Shown piece after piece: positions 46,201-54,564 of a stretch of 64,000 nucleotides of DNA. Both the position numbers and the translations under genes were made by a program. Below the pieces are notes generated by a model, which worked only from the letters and a program-made list of their open reading frames with translations, was not told the origin of the DNA and ran no database searches. Source of the stretch: Muribaculaceae bacterium (GTDB lineage: Bacteria > Bacteroidota > Bacteroidia > Bacteroidales > Muribaculaceae); contig JAFQZK010000015.1 in NCBI GenBank assembly GCA_017405965.1, positions 248,001 to 312,000 on the forward strand, read 5' to 3'. Every line of letters begins with the position of its first letter. The first letter of the stretch is position 1.

Positions 46201-47879
46201 TGTTCGGTAATTTCCACACCATCAACCTCGAGGGCGATATCGTGGCCGACTCGATCCGCTTCTTCCTGGACTATGTGAACTGCTACTACACGGCCTCTGA
46301 CGTGCCCATCCACATCATCCCCGACTACATCGAGTTCAGCGACATCCCCATTCACGATCGCGAGGGCCACGAGGCCAAGTTGGGCGGCTGGCTCAAGCAC
46401 GACGCCTTCCACCGTCCCGAGTTCAACTTCGCGATCACCGATGCCCGCAACTTCTTGAGCTACGATACCAATCCGTCGATCAATCCCGATTGGTACGGCA
46501 CGATTTACGGCAACGGCTCCTGCTTTGTGGATGGCGGCCCCGGCATTGTCAACATCAGGGTGAACATGACCTCGGCTCCTCGCAGCAGGTTCACCTTTGT
46601 CATGAGCGACACCGAGCAGGCCGACAACTACAATTTCATCACCTTCCGCGACCGTGAGGCCAAGGACGAGCCTGTGGTCAATCAGGAAGTGGACTCGGTG
46701 GATCTGGTGCTGAGCCAGCTCAAGCAGCAGGTGCAGCAGGAAGTGAATTCCGAGCCCAGCGCCTATAACATCGACTTGCAGGGTGACATCACGCCCGATG
46801 TGGCCCTCACCGTCGTGATGGACCCCGTGGGCGGAGACCGCATTAAGGCCACCGGCAGCGGACACATGCGCATGACCTACAACAACAACGGCGAGTTGGA
46901 GACCTATGGCAAGTACACCCTGAACAAGGGTACTTATAATTTCACTTTGCAGGATGTTATCCTCAAGGATTTCACCATCCGTGACGGCAGCAGCATCAGT
47001 TTCCAGGGTGACCCCTATGCCGCCGTTCTGGATCTTGAGGCTGCCTATTCGGTCAATGCCAACCTCAAGGATCTGGACAAATCCTTCGCCGATGATCTCC
47101 TGGGTCACTCCAATGTGCCGGTTCTTGCCCTGTTGCGCGCCAAAGGCATCATCTCACAGCCCGAAATCTCGTTTGACCTGGAGTTCCCGTCGCTCACCGC
47201 CGAGACGGCCCGCAAGGTCAAGAGCATCGTCAGCACCGATGAGATGATGAACCGTCAGATCATCTACCTGCTGGCCCTCAACCGCTTCTATACGCCCGAT
47301 TACATGGACGTTACAGCCAACCAGAACGAGATCCTCACCTCGGTGGCCTCGTCAACCATCGCAGGTCAGCTGAGCAACATCCTGGGTAAGATGACCGATA
47401 ACCTGTCCATCGCGCCTAACCTGCGCACCGGCAGCAACTTCAGTGAAGTGGAGGTGGACGTGGCGTTGTCCAGCCAGTTGCTCAACAATCGCCTGTTGCT
47501 GAACGGCAACTTCGGCTACCGCGACAATACTATTAACCCCACCAACACCAATTTCATCGGCGACTTTGACCTGGAATATCTGCTCAACCCCAAGGGCACT
47601 TTCAGGCTCAAGGCCTATAACCACTTCAACGACCAGAACTATCTGCGCAACGCCCTCAATAACCAAATCACCACCCAGGGCGTGGGCATCGTGTGGAAGC
47701 ACGACTTCGACAAACCGCGACGCAAGCAATCCGCCCCCGAACAACTGGCTCCGTCTCGTGATACCATCCCCGTGCGTCAACCCTTGACACCCTCGCCTGC
47801 CGACAGCGCTGTGCGTCAACCGGTGAACATGGTTACCTTCAGGTCGGCGAAGCGTGATAATCCTGATACCGCCAAATGA
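43257..47879 (+). CDS. tamB: TamB family translocation and assembly protein
   Basis: 1540 residues. One N-terminal helix (VVTALVTVVALFALAYLLLL) anchors a very long beta-helical, AsmA/TamB-type periplasmic part; the C-terminal TamB (DUF490) domain includes GEMSGKAILFGNFHTINLEG, KTLNKGTYNFTLQ-like YTLNKGTYNFTLQDVILKDF and LEVDVALSSQLLNN-like phrases (EVEVDVALSSQLLNNRLLLN). TamB bridges inner and outer membranes and helps lipid transport and outer-membrane protein assembly. The stop overlaps the start of the next gene (ATGATG), an operon link to the DUF4421 barrel. Its usual partner TamA/BamA is not in the window. Confidence 0.93.
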   Translation: MNVSRGIYNVLRSVVVTALVTVVALFALAYLLLLLPPVQERLCAAGEKALGEYLNTQVDIGSMSISPFNQLELKEVLINDQQGDSLLTIGKIGAGISLKDLIADRRIVVTYGEIIGLSGHVTRPDKDSPTNMQFIIDAFKPKDDKPPKPFDVQVKTVVVRQSALTYDVLDQPRKPGRLDPNHLAVNNLRADLTLPQLKKNDFDIRVKRLSFDEGSGLSLKRLSTNVHITDNALDVEDIKLQMPNSDIRLDDIHLEYSSLKNLGSELPNMPLCVSTQGSTVTPSDFAALAPQLKSLNMPLRIATTVLRDGNRIDVPVLNVHDNEGTLSLNAHGGLVLPSSGGYHALDLDRVNLDVTSGKLAQFMNLIPGLSPQARDLITRCGNVKVDGELHNTPSNLRFNGRVGTSLGNADLNGTLAHQPGANRFTGHVKTDGLGLGTLLDKHNLVDQVAIDAQVDALIRGNDVSGHLQGHIPFVDIKGARYHDITADVDKQGNTFTGKLAMNDPNGSVDINGTAVLDGINSNYDVNLSTSGLNLANLGITRKYPNHRMSATATASFWGNSLDNISGHIEVDDFALTDAQGKGLRFNTLQLNADNSDDEKVISIESDHINGYVSGQYDFKTIVPTVKHMLASAFPQYFGDYADYSHDGVPNEVNLDLVINPDDALHEMLNLPFKLAYRTVIEGNLSEVDTTFNLVVNAPLIVQGSNKVIEQTRLLVELDSVTNRVTLNAQSRYPAKKGMIDLNLDASGQDNRIDANLAWRMPLDRDFHGNLNLSGLIDRGESGGLRADIDLHPSQLVFNDTIWQVDKGHVGIDKGVITVENLSGGRDDQYIHVNGKVSHDPDDELCLELNDMNLDYVFETLAIDHVDFGGRATTKVYASDLLSGNPKVYTPSFAIKNISYNDALMGDLDIKVEYDNASKGILVSGDISQPNGRVSQLDGGIYVADDSLYIEFDTDHANVSFLKPYMEAFTSDVEGEMSGKAILFGNFHTINLEGDIVADSIRFFLDYVNCYYTASDVPIHIIPDYIEFSDIPIHDREGHEAKLGGWLKHDAFHRPEFNFAITDARNFLSYDTNPSINPDWYGTIYGNGSCFVDGGPGIVNIRVNMTSAPRSRFTFVMSDTEQADNYNFITFRDREAKDEPVVNQEVDSVDLVLSQLKQQVQQEVNSEPSAYNIDLQGDITPDVALTVVMDPVGGDRIKATGSGHMRMTYNNNGELETYGKYTLNKGTYNFTLQDVILKDFTIRDGSSISFQGDPYAAVLDLEAAYSVNANLKDLDKSFADDLLGHSNVPVLALLRAKGIISQPEISFDLEFPSLTAETARKVKSIVSTDEMMNRQIIYLLALNRFYTPDYMDVTANQNEILTSVASSTIAGQLSNILGKMTDNLSIAPNLRTGSNFSEVEVDVALSSQLLNNRLLLNGNFGYRDNTINPTNTNFIGDFDLEYLLNPKGTFRLKAYNHFNDQNYLRNALNNQITTQGVGIVWKHDFDKPRRKQSAPEQLAPSRDTIPVRQPLTPSPADSAVRQPVNMVTFRSAKRDNPDTAK

Positions 47880-49090
47880 TGAAGCGATGGGCCATATCAT
47901 TGTTGATGACACTCGTCGCCGCCTTGGCGTGGAGTTCAACAACGGTATGGCAACCTGACAGCATCTTCTCCCCCGCTTGGCAAGACAGCATCGATCTCAA
48001 GATCAAGAACATCGAGGCCGGACTCGACAGTGTCCAGGCTAACCTGGATTCCTTGAAGGAGAATGCTGTTGACCTTGAACTCCGCAACAGGTGGGAACAC
48101 CTTGTCTTTCGCCACGGATGGAGCATCAACGACACCTCGATTGTCTATCCGCCAACCGTGGATTTCGGCGTCAAGGTATACCGGTGGCTCAATCATGCGC
48201 TCAATTACTACGACACTGCTTATGTCGTCAATCCCGGCAGGGGCAAAAAGAAGTTCAAGGTCATGCTCAAGAACAGCAACTGGCTGGACTTCTACTCGGG
48301 GCATCTGGGAAAGTGGGAAGCCCCCATACAACTCAACAGTGATGTCACGTCATTGTTCGGTTTCCACATCAGTGGCATGGGGCTCAGTTTCACCTACATG
48401 ATCAATGCCCGAGACCTGCTTGCGGGGAGGTTCATCCACAACCGCCGGCTGCAGTTCTCATTCACCACGTCACGCATTTTTATCGAGGGCTACTACCGCA
48501 AGAATGACCAGAGTTCAGTGCATCTTCACCGACTCGGGAAGTGGATGGGTTCAGAGCTGTTCTACGGGCTCACACGAGAGGGATACGGACTCGATGCCTA
48601 CTATATCTTCAACCACACACACTACTCCCAGGCCGCGGCCTATTGCTTCTCCAAGTACCAGAAACGCAGCGCCGGTTCGCTGATGACAGGCATCTACCTG
48701 AGCCATCAGGATGTAGTCATGGACATGACCTTGACGGATCAAACCCTTTTGGTATATCTGCCCAATAAGGTGACCGATTACCGTTTCCGTTACCGCGACT
48801 TCGGGGTGATGATCGGTTATGGCTACAGTTGGGTTTTCCACCACGGATGGCTCTTTAACGTCACCGCCGTCCCCAGCATCGGTTACCGCCACAGTTTCCC
48901 CAACTCCATCGACGGGAAGCGGTCGCTGCTGTCCACCAACCTCAACGGGCGCATGGCCCTTGTCCGCACGGCAGGCAACTTCTTCTATGCACTCACCTTC
49001 AGTCACGAGGGCCACTGGTACCAGAGTGTCAACCACAGCTTCTACAACAGCTACAGCAACCTCGAAGTCACCGCCGGCTTCCGTTTCTGA
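47876..49090 (+). CDS. DUF4421 outer-membrane barrel-like protein
   Basis: 404 residues: signal peptide (WAISLLMTLVAALAWSS), a helical section of coiled-coil type (IKNIEAGLDSVQANLDSLKE), then alternating strands with family phrases TSLFGFHISGMGLSFTYMIN, RRLQFSFTTSRIFIEGYYRK and a final aromatic strand (LEVTAGFRF). DUF4421 proteins are Bacteroidetes outer-membrane proteins without assigned function. Translational overlap with tamB suggests a link to envelope assembly. A promoter and nonad leader for tsaD follow at once. Confidence 0.85.
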   Translation: MMKRWAISLLMTLVAALAWSSTTVWQPDSIFSPAWQDSIDLKIKNIEAGLDSVQANLDSLKENAVDLELRNRWEHLVFRHGWSINDTSIVYPPTVDFGVKVYRWLNHALNYYDTAYVVNPGRGKKKFKVMLKNSNWLDFYSGHLGKWEAPIQLNSDVTSLFGFHISGMGLSFTYMINARDLLAGRFIHNRRLQFSFTTSRIFIEGYYRKNDQSSVHLHRLGKWMGSELFYGLTREGYGLDAYYIFNHTHYSQAAAYCFSKYQKRSAGSLMTGIYLSHQDVVMDMTLTDQTLLVYLPNKVTDYRFRYRDFGVMIGYGYSWVFHHGWLFNVTAVPSIGYRHSFPNSIDGKRSLLSTNLNGRMALVRTAGNFFYALTFSHEGHWYQSVNHSFYNSYSNLEVTAGFRF

Positions 49091-49101
49091 GAAAAAATGA
49101 C

Positions 49102-49181
49102 TACCTTTGCAGCCGTTTAATTGGGCTGATTGGGCTGATTGGTCAAATTTGACTGATTTGTTCGATTGGGCCAATGGGAAA
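49102..49181 (+). promoter_or_regulatory. tsaD promoter with a seven-unit nonad leader
   Basis: TACCTTTG (49102-49109) is the -7 box. The transcribed leader then consists of AATTGGGCT, GATTGGGCT, GATTGGTCA, AATTTGACT, GATTTGTTC, GATTGGGCC, AATGGGAAA (49119-49181), in exact 9-base register up to the ATG at 49182. A tandem array therefore forms essentially the whole 5' UTR. Confidence 0.75.
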
Positions 49182-50210
49182 ATGGAGAAAACAATGAGTG
49201 TAACGATATTAGGAATAGAGTCGTCGTGCGACGACACGTCGGCAGCGGTCTTGCGTGACACGGTGCTGCTGAGCAACGTCATTGCCAGCCAGCGCGTGCA
49301 CGAGGCCTACGGTGGCGTGGTGCCTGAGTTGGCGTCACGCGCCCATCAGCAGAACATCGTCCCCGTCGTCAGCGAGGCCATCCGTCAGGCGGGCATCGAC
49401 CGCAAGGACATCGATGCCATCGCTTTCACGCGTGGACCCGGCCTGCCGGGATCGCTCCATGTGGGCACTTCGTTTGCCAAGGGGCTTTCCCTTGCCCTGG
49501 ATATCCCGCTGGTTGACGTGAACCATCTGCATGGCCATGTGCTCTCGCACTTCGTCAAGGAGACTCCCGATGCCGAGGTGCCCGATTTCCCTTACCTGTG
49601 CCTGCTCATCAGCGGCGGCAATTCCCAGATCATCAAGGTGAACTCGCCGCGCGACATGGAGGTGCTGGGGCAGACCATCGACGATGCTGCCGGCGAGGCG
49701 TTCGACAAGTGTGCCAAGGTGATGGGCTTGCCCTATCCCGGTGGCCCCGTCATCGACCGCTTGGCTGCCGAGGGCAATGCCAAGGCGTTCAAGTTCGCCA
49801 AGCCGCATATTGACGGCTACAATTACAGCTTCAGCGGCCTGAAGACCTCTTTCCTCTACACCCTGCGCGATGCGCTCAAGGAGAATCCTGCCTTCGTCGA
49901 GGAGAACAAGGCCGACCTGGCCGCCTCGTTGCAGCGCACGATTATTGAGATACTGATGGACAAGTTCGGCAAGGCCATCAAGGACACGGGCATCAAGACC
50001 ATCGCCATCGGCGGCGGTGTGTCGGCCAACAGCGGCATGCGTGCCGCGGTCGAGGATTATGCCCGCCGTCATCGCCTCAAGGCCTTCATCCCCAAGCGCG
50101 TTTTCACGACCGATAATGCCGCGATGATCGCCATTGCGGGCCACTACAAGTATCTGGACAAGGATTTTTGCGACATCACGGCGCCGCCTTTCCAGCGCGT
50201 TGTCATTTGA
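49182..50210 (+). CDS. tsaD: tRNA N6-threonylcarbamoyladenosine synthase subunit TsaD
   Basis: 342 residues from ATG 49182 (MEKTMSVTILGIESSCDDTS); the next ATG at 49194 is an alternative. Family marks: GGVVPELASRAH, the metal-binding HLHGH (about 115-119), CLLISGGNSQI, and a C-terminal AIGGGVSANSGMR. TsaD with TsaB and TsaE makes t6A37 in tRNAs that read ANN codons; it is an essential cytosolic enzyme. The UvrA-like gene begins ten bases after its stop. The leader is an array of nine-base units. Confidence 0.95.
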   Translation: MEKTMSVTILGIESSCDDTSAAVLRDTVLLSNVIASQRVHEAYGGVVPELASRAHQQNIVPVVSEAIRQAGIDRKDIDAIAFTRGPGLPGSLHVGTSFAKGLSLALDIPLVDVNHLHGHVLSHFVKETPDAEVPDFPYLCLLISGGNSQIIKVNSPRDMEVLGQTIDDAAGEAFDKCAKVMGLPYPGGPVIDRLAAEGNAKAFKFAKPHIDGYNYSFSGLKTSFLYTLRDALKENPAFVEENKADLAASLQRTIIEILMDKFGKAIKDTGIKTIAIGGGVSANSGMRAAVEDYARRHRLKAFIPKRVFTTDNAAMIAIAGHYKYLDKDFCDITAPPFQRVVI

Positions 50211-50220
50211 TCAGGACGGC

Positions 50221-52485
50221 ATGAACAGCGACAAGATCATCATCAAGGGAGCCCGCGAGAACAACCTCAAGGACGTTTCTCTGGAGATTCCCAAGCATCA
50301 AATCACGGTTTTCACGGGCGTATCGGGCTCCGGCAAGAGTTCGCTCGTGCTCGACACCATCGCCGCCAAGTCGCGCCGGGAGCTGAACGACACCTTCCCG
50401 TCGTTCGTGCAGCAGTACTTGCCCAAGTATGGCCGTCCCCACGTCGATGCCATCGAGAACCTGCCCATCGCCATCGTCATCGACCAGAAGAAGCCCGCCC
50501 AAAACTCCCGCTCGACCGTGGCGACCTATACCGACATCGCCGCCCTGCTGCGACTGCTGTTCTCGCGCGTGGGCCAGCCCTTTGTGGGCTATGCCGAGTC
50601 GTTCAGCTTCAACCACCCCGAGGGCAGCTGTCCGCGTTGCTCGGGTCTGGGCGAAATCCGCGAGCTCGACATCCATAAGCTGGTCGATTTTGACAAGAGC
50701 CTCAACGACGAGGACACCATCCACTATATCGCCTTCGGCAAGGGTGGCTGGCGCTGGATACGCTACGCCCACAGCGGCCTGTTCGACCTGGACAAGAAAA
50801 TCAAGGACTACAGCCCCGAGGAACTCGACTTGTTCCTCAACAGCCCTCAAATCCGCCTCAAGAATCCCCCTGCCAACTGGCCGAAATCGGCCAAATACGA
50901 GGGCATCATCCCGCGCATGTACCGCAGCATCATCAACAGCGAGGAGGGCTTGCTGCACGCCGCCGTCCTCAACCCGATGCTCAACATGGGCACCTGTCCC
51001 GACTGCCACGGCACGCGCCTGAGCCCCCGAGTGCTCTCGTGCAAGATCGACGGCATCAACATCGCCGATGCCTGCGCCATGTCCATCACGCGCCTCAACG
51101 AGTGGGTCAAGGCCCTCACGGCACCGCTGGCGGTGGACCTCAAGCAGGCCATCAGCGCCCGCCTCACGGCGCTTGAGGAAATCGGCTTGGGCTACCTGAG
51201 CCTGGAGCGCGCCGTGGGTACGCTCTCGGGCGGCGAGGCCCAGCGTTGCAAAATCGCCAAGTACATCAATTCGTCGCTGGCCGACGTGCTCTACATCCTT
51301 GACGAGCCCAGCACAGGCCTCCATGACCACGATATCGAGAAGATGAAGCACTCGGTGCGTCGCCTGCGTGACGCGGGCAACACCGTGCTGCTTGTCGAGC
51401 ACCACCGCGAGATGATCGGCATCGCCGACCACATCGTGGACCTGGGCCCCGGGCCTGGCAGCGAGGGCGGCCGCATCATCTTCGAGGGCAACTACCAACA
51501 GCTGCTGCACAGCGGCACCAGCACGGGCCAGATGCTGAGTCAGCACGGCGATTTCAAGGCCGAGCCGCGTCCCGTGGGCGAGACCTTCCCGTTGCGCCAT
51601 GCCGTGCTGCACAACCTCAAGGACATCTCCATCGACCTGCCGATGGGCGCTTTTGTCGCCATCGCCGGTGTGGCTGGATCGGGCAAGAGTTCGCTGATGG
51701 AGTGCTTCCGCCGCGAGCACGGCGACGTGGTCTATATCAGCCAAAAGAACATCGGCGTGAGTCTGCGCTCCACGCCCGCGACCTATATGGACGTTGCTCC
51801 CGACATCCGCAAGCGCTTTGCCCGGGCCCACAAAATCAAGGAGCAGTATTTCACCTTTAACGGCAAGGGTGGCTGCCCCGTATGCGGCGGCAAGGGCGTA
51901 GTCATCGCCGAGATGGCCTTCATGGACAACATCGAGACCACCTGCGAGGCCTGTCACGGCCTGCGCTACAGCCGCGAAGCCCTGCAATATACCGTCGATG
52001 GCAAGAACATCGCCGAGGTGATGGACCTGTCGGTGCGTCGCGCCAGCGAGTTCTTCAAGGGCACCGTCATTGAGGAGAAACTCAAGCCCATGATGGACGT
52101 CGGTCTGCATTACCTCCACCTCAACCAGGCCCTGAGCACCCTGTCGGGCGGCGAGCTGCAGCGCCTCAAGATGGCCTCCTGCCTCAAGCAATACACCATG
52201 CCCCTTGATCAGGGCGGACAGCGCGGCGTGTTTGTCATCGACGAACCCACCGACGGTCTCCACCTCAAGGACGTGCGCCACCTCATCGACCTGTTCGAGC
52301 AGATGGTCGAGATGGGCAACACCGTCTATGTTATCGAGCACAACACCGACGTCATCAAGGCCGCCGACTATGTCATCGAACTAGGCCCCGGCGCCGGCGA
52401 CCTGGGCGGCACCATCGTCTTCCAGGGCACCCCCCGCACCATGCTCGACAGCCCCCAGTCCGTCACTGCCCCCTACCTAAAATAA
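50221..52485 (+). CDS. Short UvrA paralogue (ABC-class excinuclease-like ATPase)
   Basis: 754 residues from ATG 50221 (MNSDKIIIKGARENNLKDVS), about 190 shorter than classical UvrA. It has two ABC domains with Walker A GVSGSGKSSL and GVAGSGKSSL and signatures LSGGEAQRCKIA and LSGGELQRLKMA. It also has zinc-finger pairs (CPRCSGLGE/CPDCHG and CPVCGGKG/CEACHG). The shortening lies in the region where UvrA carries its UvrB-binding and inserted domains, which suggests a UvrA2/drug-resistance-type paralogue rather than the repair enzyme. The full-length uvrA should be elsewhere. It is co-directional with tsaD. Confidence 0.88.
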   Translation: MNSDKIIIKGARENNLKDVSLEIPKHQITVFTGVSGSGKSSLVLDTIAAKSRRELNDTFPSFVQQYLPKYGRPHVDAIENLPIAIVIDQKKPAQNSRSTVATYTDIAALLRLLFSRVGQPFVGYAESFSFNHPEGSCPRCSGLGEIRELDIHKLVDFDKSLNDEDTIHYIAFGKGGWRWIRYAHSGLFDLDKKIKDYSPEELDLFLNSPQIRLKNPPANWPKSAKYEGIIPRMYRSIINSEEGLLHAAVLNPMLNMGTCPDCHGTRLSPRVLSCKIDGINIADACAMSITRLNEWVKALTAPLAVDLKQAISARLTALEEIGLGYLSLERAVGTLSGGEAQRCKIAKYINSSLADVLYILDEPSTGLHDHDIEKMKHSVRRLRDAGNTVLLVEHHREMIGIADHIVDLGPGPGSEGGRIIFEGNYQQLLHSGTSTGQMLSQHGDFKAEPRPVGETFPLRHAVLHNLKDISIDLPMGAFVAIAGVAGSGKSSLMECFRREHGDVVYISQKNIGVSLRSTPATYMDVAPDIRKRFARAHKIKEQYFTFNGKGGCPVCGGKGVVIAEMAFMDNIETTCEACHGLRYSREALQYTVDGKNIAEVMDLSVRRASEFFKGTVIEEKLKPMMDVGLHYLHLNQALSTLSGGELQRLKMASCLKQYTMPLDQGGQRGVFVIDEPTDGLHLKDVRHLIDLFEQMVEMGNTVYVIEHNTDVIKAADYVIELGPGAGDLGGTIVFQGTPRTMLDSPQSVTAPYLK

Positions 52486-52752
52486 AAACTACGAACCTTT
52501 AGCTCGGCGAAGCCAATTTCGCGAATTAAACGAATTCCTGGAGCCTCCACCCCCATCCACGACAACCCATCAAAAAGAGAAAACAATAAATACAATAAAC
52601 ACAAGGGCTGCACTATCTTAAAAAACAACAGATTATTCTGATTGTTCTGATGACCGCCGCATCAGTCCTCGGCACCCGCCCCTATATAAAAGAAAACAAG
52701 AAATACAATAAATACTATTTGAAAACGCTACCTAAAAGCGTATCCCTAAATT
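52486..52752. other. 267-base spacer with nonad motifs at the edge of the islet
   Basis: It contains GCGAATTAA-ACGAATTCC (52521-52538), AAACAATAA-ATACAATAA-ACACAAGGG (52581-52607) and AAAACAAGA-AATACAATA-AATACTATT (52693-52719). The last two and the reverse complement of 26762-26788 share one nonad vocabulary. No gene is visible. The AT-rich islet begins right after this spacer. Confidence 0.55.
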
Positions 52753-53655
52753 CTACACACTGTACTTAAGATGGTCATATAATTTGAGAGGCAATATTTC
52801 TCCATTATTAAACTCAAATTGGAACTTATTGCGATTGAAACGAGGGTTGTTTTTGTGTATAATGCGATGGTAGTTAGGACTAATAATGATAATATTTGTG
52901 GAATCATTATTTTGTGAGTCAGTGAAGTATTCAATATGATGGGCTTCTACAACACTATCTCCATATTCACTTCCAATCTTTTCGCCAGAGATTTCGTCTC
53001 TATAATCGTAATACTTTTTGAGCATACGGATAATGCTACGGTCCATCTTGCGGTATTTGACAAGTAATTGTTTTTCAACGATTGATGCAGTTTTGTCAGC
53101 CAAGAAAAACTTGTCATCGTCACTTACCTCATATATCTCTTCGGGGATTTTACTTAGCGTTGGAGCCAATTGTACATAGTCCTGATTACTGCAACACTCA
53201 AAATATATCATATTCAATGAATCTACTAGATACAATCGGATGTATTCATGTAATTCCTCTGGTAATTGAATTCTCCCTCTCCTGCCCAATACCACTCGTT
53301 GATTGTATAGGTAATCGTAGGTCTTATAAAACACTGTTCTCAATTTCACAGCAAGAGGTGATTTTTTACTGTATCTAATCTGAATCACATCATTGTGTCC
53401 TGGCCAATTTGCCTGTTCAAAATTCTGATTTCTAAGTGTGGCATCATATTGTTGGCCATCGATATACACCTTTATATCCATTGAGTGCCCATGAGTAAGG
53501 ATGTTTTCATTCCAACTTTTCAATAAGGCACATACTGAAACTGGAATAGTCATGCCTTCATTCAGCAAAGACCAATCTACCCTTTTACGCATGATGAAAT
53601 TACGCTCTGAATCCATTTCTGTCTTTTTATTAATGGGTTGATTTCCAATTACCAA
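52753..53655 (-). CDS. HNH-like nuclease with an N-terminal accessory domain
   Basis: 300 residues. The first ATG (53655) overlaps the upstream gene by seven bases; ATGs at 53616 and 53592 are alternatives. The C-terminal HNH-type core has VEAHHIEY (His 239-240), an Asn in NIIIISPNYH and later His 263 and 267 (YHRIIHKNN), but the Cys pairs usual around the core are replaced by ISGE and SPNY, so it would not carry the structural zinc. The N-terminal domain (VDWSLLNEGMTIPVSVCALL; VYIDGQQYDATLRNQNF; IQIRYSKKSPLAVKLRTVF) is beta-rich and not one I can name. Strongly AT-rich; probably acquired. Likely restriction or defence nuclease. Confidence 0.72.
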   Translation of the reverse strand: MVIGNQPINKKTEMDSERNFIMRKRVDWSLLNEGMTIPVSVCALLKSWNENILTHGHSMDIKVYIDGQQYDATLRNQNFEQANWPGHNDVIQIRYSKKSPLAVKLRTVFYKTYDYLYNQRVVLGRRGRIQLPEELHEYIRLYLVDSLNMIYFECCSNQDYVQLAPTLSKIPEEIYEVSDDDKFFLADKTASIVEKQLLVKYRKMDRSIIRMLKKYYDYRDEISGEKIGSEYGDSVVEAHHIEYFTDSQNNDSTNIIIISPNYHRIIHKNNPRFNRNKFQFEFNNGEILPLKLYDHLKYSV

Positions 53656-54368
53656 AGGGATGTATTCACTATAGACAATCCTTCGTGCATTTTTACTACT
53701 TTATTGTAGTCTAAGAACTTCACGCGATTCTCTATTGAACTGAATATTGAGACATGCAACTTGTCCTCAAATTCTTTTTTCCTAATGATATTAGCCACTA
53801 TATAAAAGCCTGCTTGAAAATCCTGTAACTCATAGAACTTGGATAATGAGTTTTTAATGTCTGTGGTGTGTTCAACCTCATAGAAAGCTGATGGCATCAT
53901 TCGCTCATTAAACCAAATGACATCAACCGTACGAGCACGTTTCAATAGTTTGTCATATGTGAATTCAGGTATTTCAGTTGTATCAGTTAATTCACTTAAT
54001 TTCTTATGGTCAAAGATGCGATTCTTGTCTTGGGCAGGAACATAAGTAGTTTTATGATTGAATTTTCCTATTTCAACAAGTAATCCTTGATAATACCCAT
54101 GAGTGAATTTTTCTTCACTTTCAGTATCACCAATCTTCAACTCTAATTGTTTAAGAACCTCTTCCCGACATTCTTCTAATGCCCAAAGTCCGGGTTGAAT
54201 CCTGAAAATTTTATTGCTATTTTGAACAATTCTCCTTACAGAAGCCTCTGGCGTTTTTGTTTTCCATGTTGAAAAATCGACAGTTGCGTTTAACCGCCTA
54301 AATGTTGCGTAGCCACCAAGCTCACGCATTGTTTCAATCACTTGTTGTTCCTGTGTCATAGTGGTCAT
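53649..54368 (-). CDS. Winged-helix plus PD-(D/E)XK-like protein, upstream partner of the HNH gene
   Basis: 239 residues. Residues about 5-65 read as a winged HTH of the HARE-HTH type (EQQVIETMRELGGYATFRRL; SVRRIVQNSNKIFRIQPGLW). The C-terminal domain has a helix with Glu 99, then VDVIWFNER (Asp 149) and AFYEVEHTTD (Glu 164 and 166) followed by a helix, the order of a PD-(D/E)XK nuclease core with Glu in place of Lys. SLSKFYELQDFQAGFYIVA supports a recombined DNA-recognition module. It is the first gene of a two-gene operon with its own promoter. Family name not certain. Confidence 0.68.
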   Translation of the reverse strand: MTTMTQEQQVIETMRELGGYATFRRLNATVDFSTWKTKTPEASVRRIVQNSNKIFRIQPGLWALEECREEVLKQLELKIGDTESEEKFTHGYYQGLLVEIGKFNHKTTYVPAQDKNRIFDHKKLSELTDTTEIPEFTYDKLLKRARTVDVIWFNERMMPSAFYEVEHTTDIKNSLSKFYELQDFQAGFYIVANIIRKKEFEDKLHVSIFSSIENRVKFLDYNKVVKMHEGLSIVNTSLW

Positions 54369-54380
54369 TTCTTTAGATCA

Positions 54381-54388
54381 CAAAGGTA
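54381..54388 (-). promoter_or_regulatory. -7 box of the nuclease-like operon
   Basis: CAAAGGTA on + (TACCTTTG on -). With initiation about seven bases downstream, the leader to the ATG at 54368 is only a few bases. CAAT (54409-54412) gives ATTG as a weak -33 box at 20 bases. Confidence 0.6.
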
Positions 54389-54399
54389 TTGATTATTTA

Positions 54400-54564
54400 T
54401 TAAACAAGCAATATCTGGAGTTGATATTGCGGTCGACGCATTGGTTGAGGTATGATGGGGAGCGGGATTTGTATGGGGACTCGGTGAACATCAGTTTTGA
54501 GTGGTTCACGAGGGAGGAGTTTTTGTCGTTGTTTGGTCACGGGTGGTGGTGCCGTGAGCATTGA
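54400..54564 (+). pseudogene. Possible truncated coding remnant at the edge of the islet
   Basis: An open frame on the + strand ends in a stop at 54562-54564 and reads LELILRSTHWLRYDGERDLY, GDSVNISFEWFTREEFLSLF, then GHGWWCREH. It looks protein-like and returns to the higher GC of the core genome, but has no convincing start: any start lies in or upstream of the - strand promoter. It may be the 3' end of a gene cut when the nuclease pair arrived. The rest of 54369-54691 holds a degenerate G-rich stretch and an A-rich run, no gene. Confidence 0.35.

Noticed and set aside
49107..49181. Upstream extension of tsaD from a TTG start
   Set aside because: It would translate the nonad array and begins inside the -7 box; TsaD homologues start near MSVTILGIESS.
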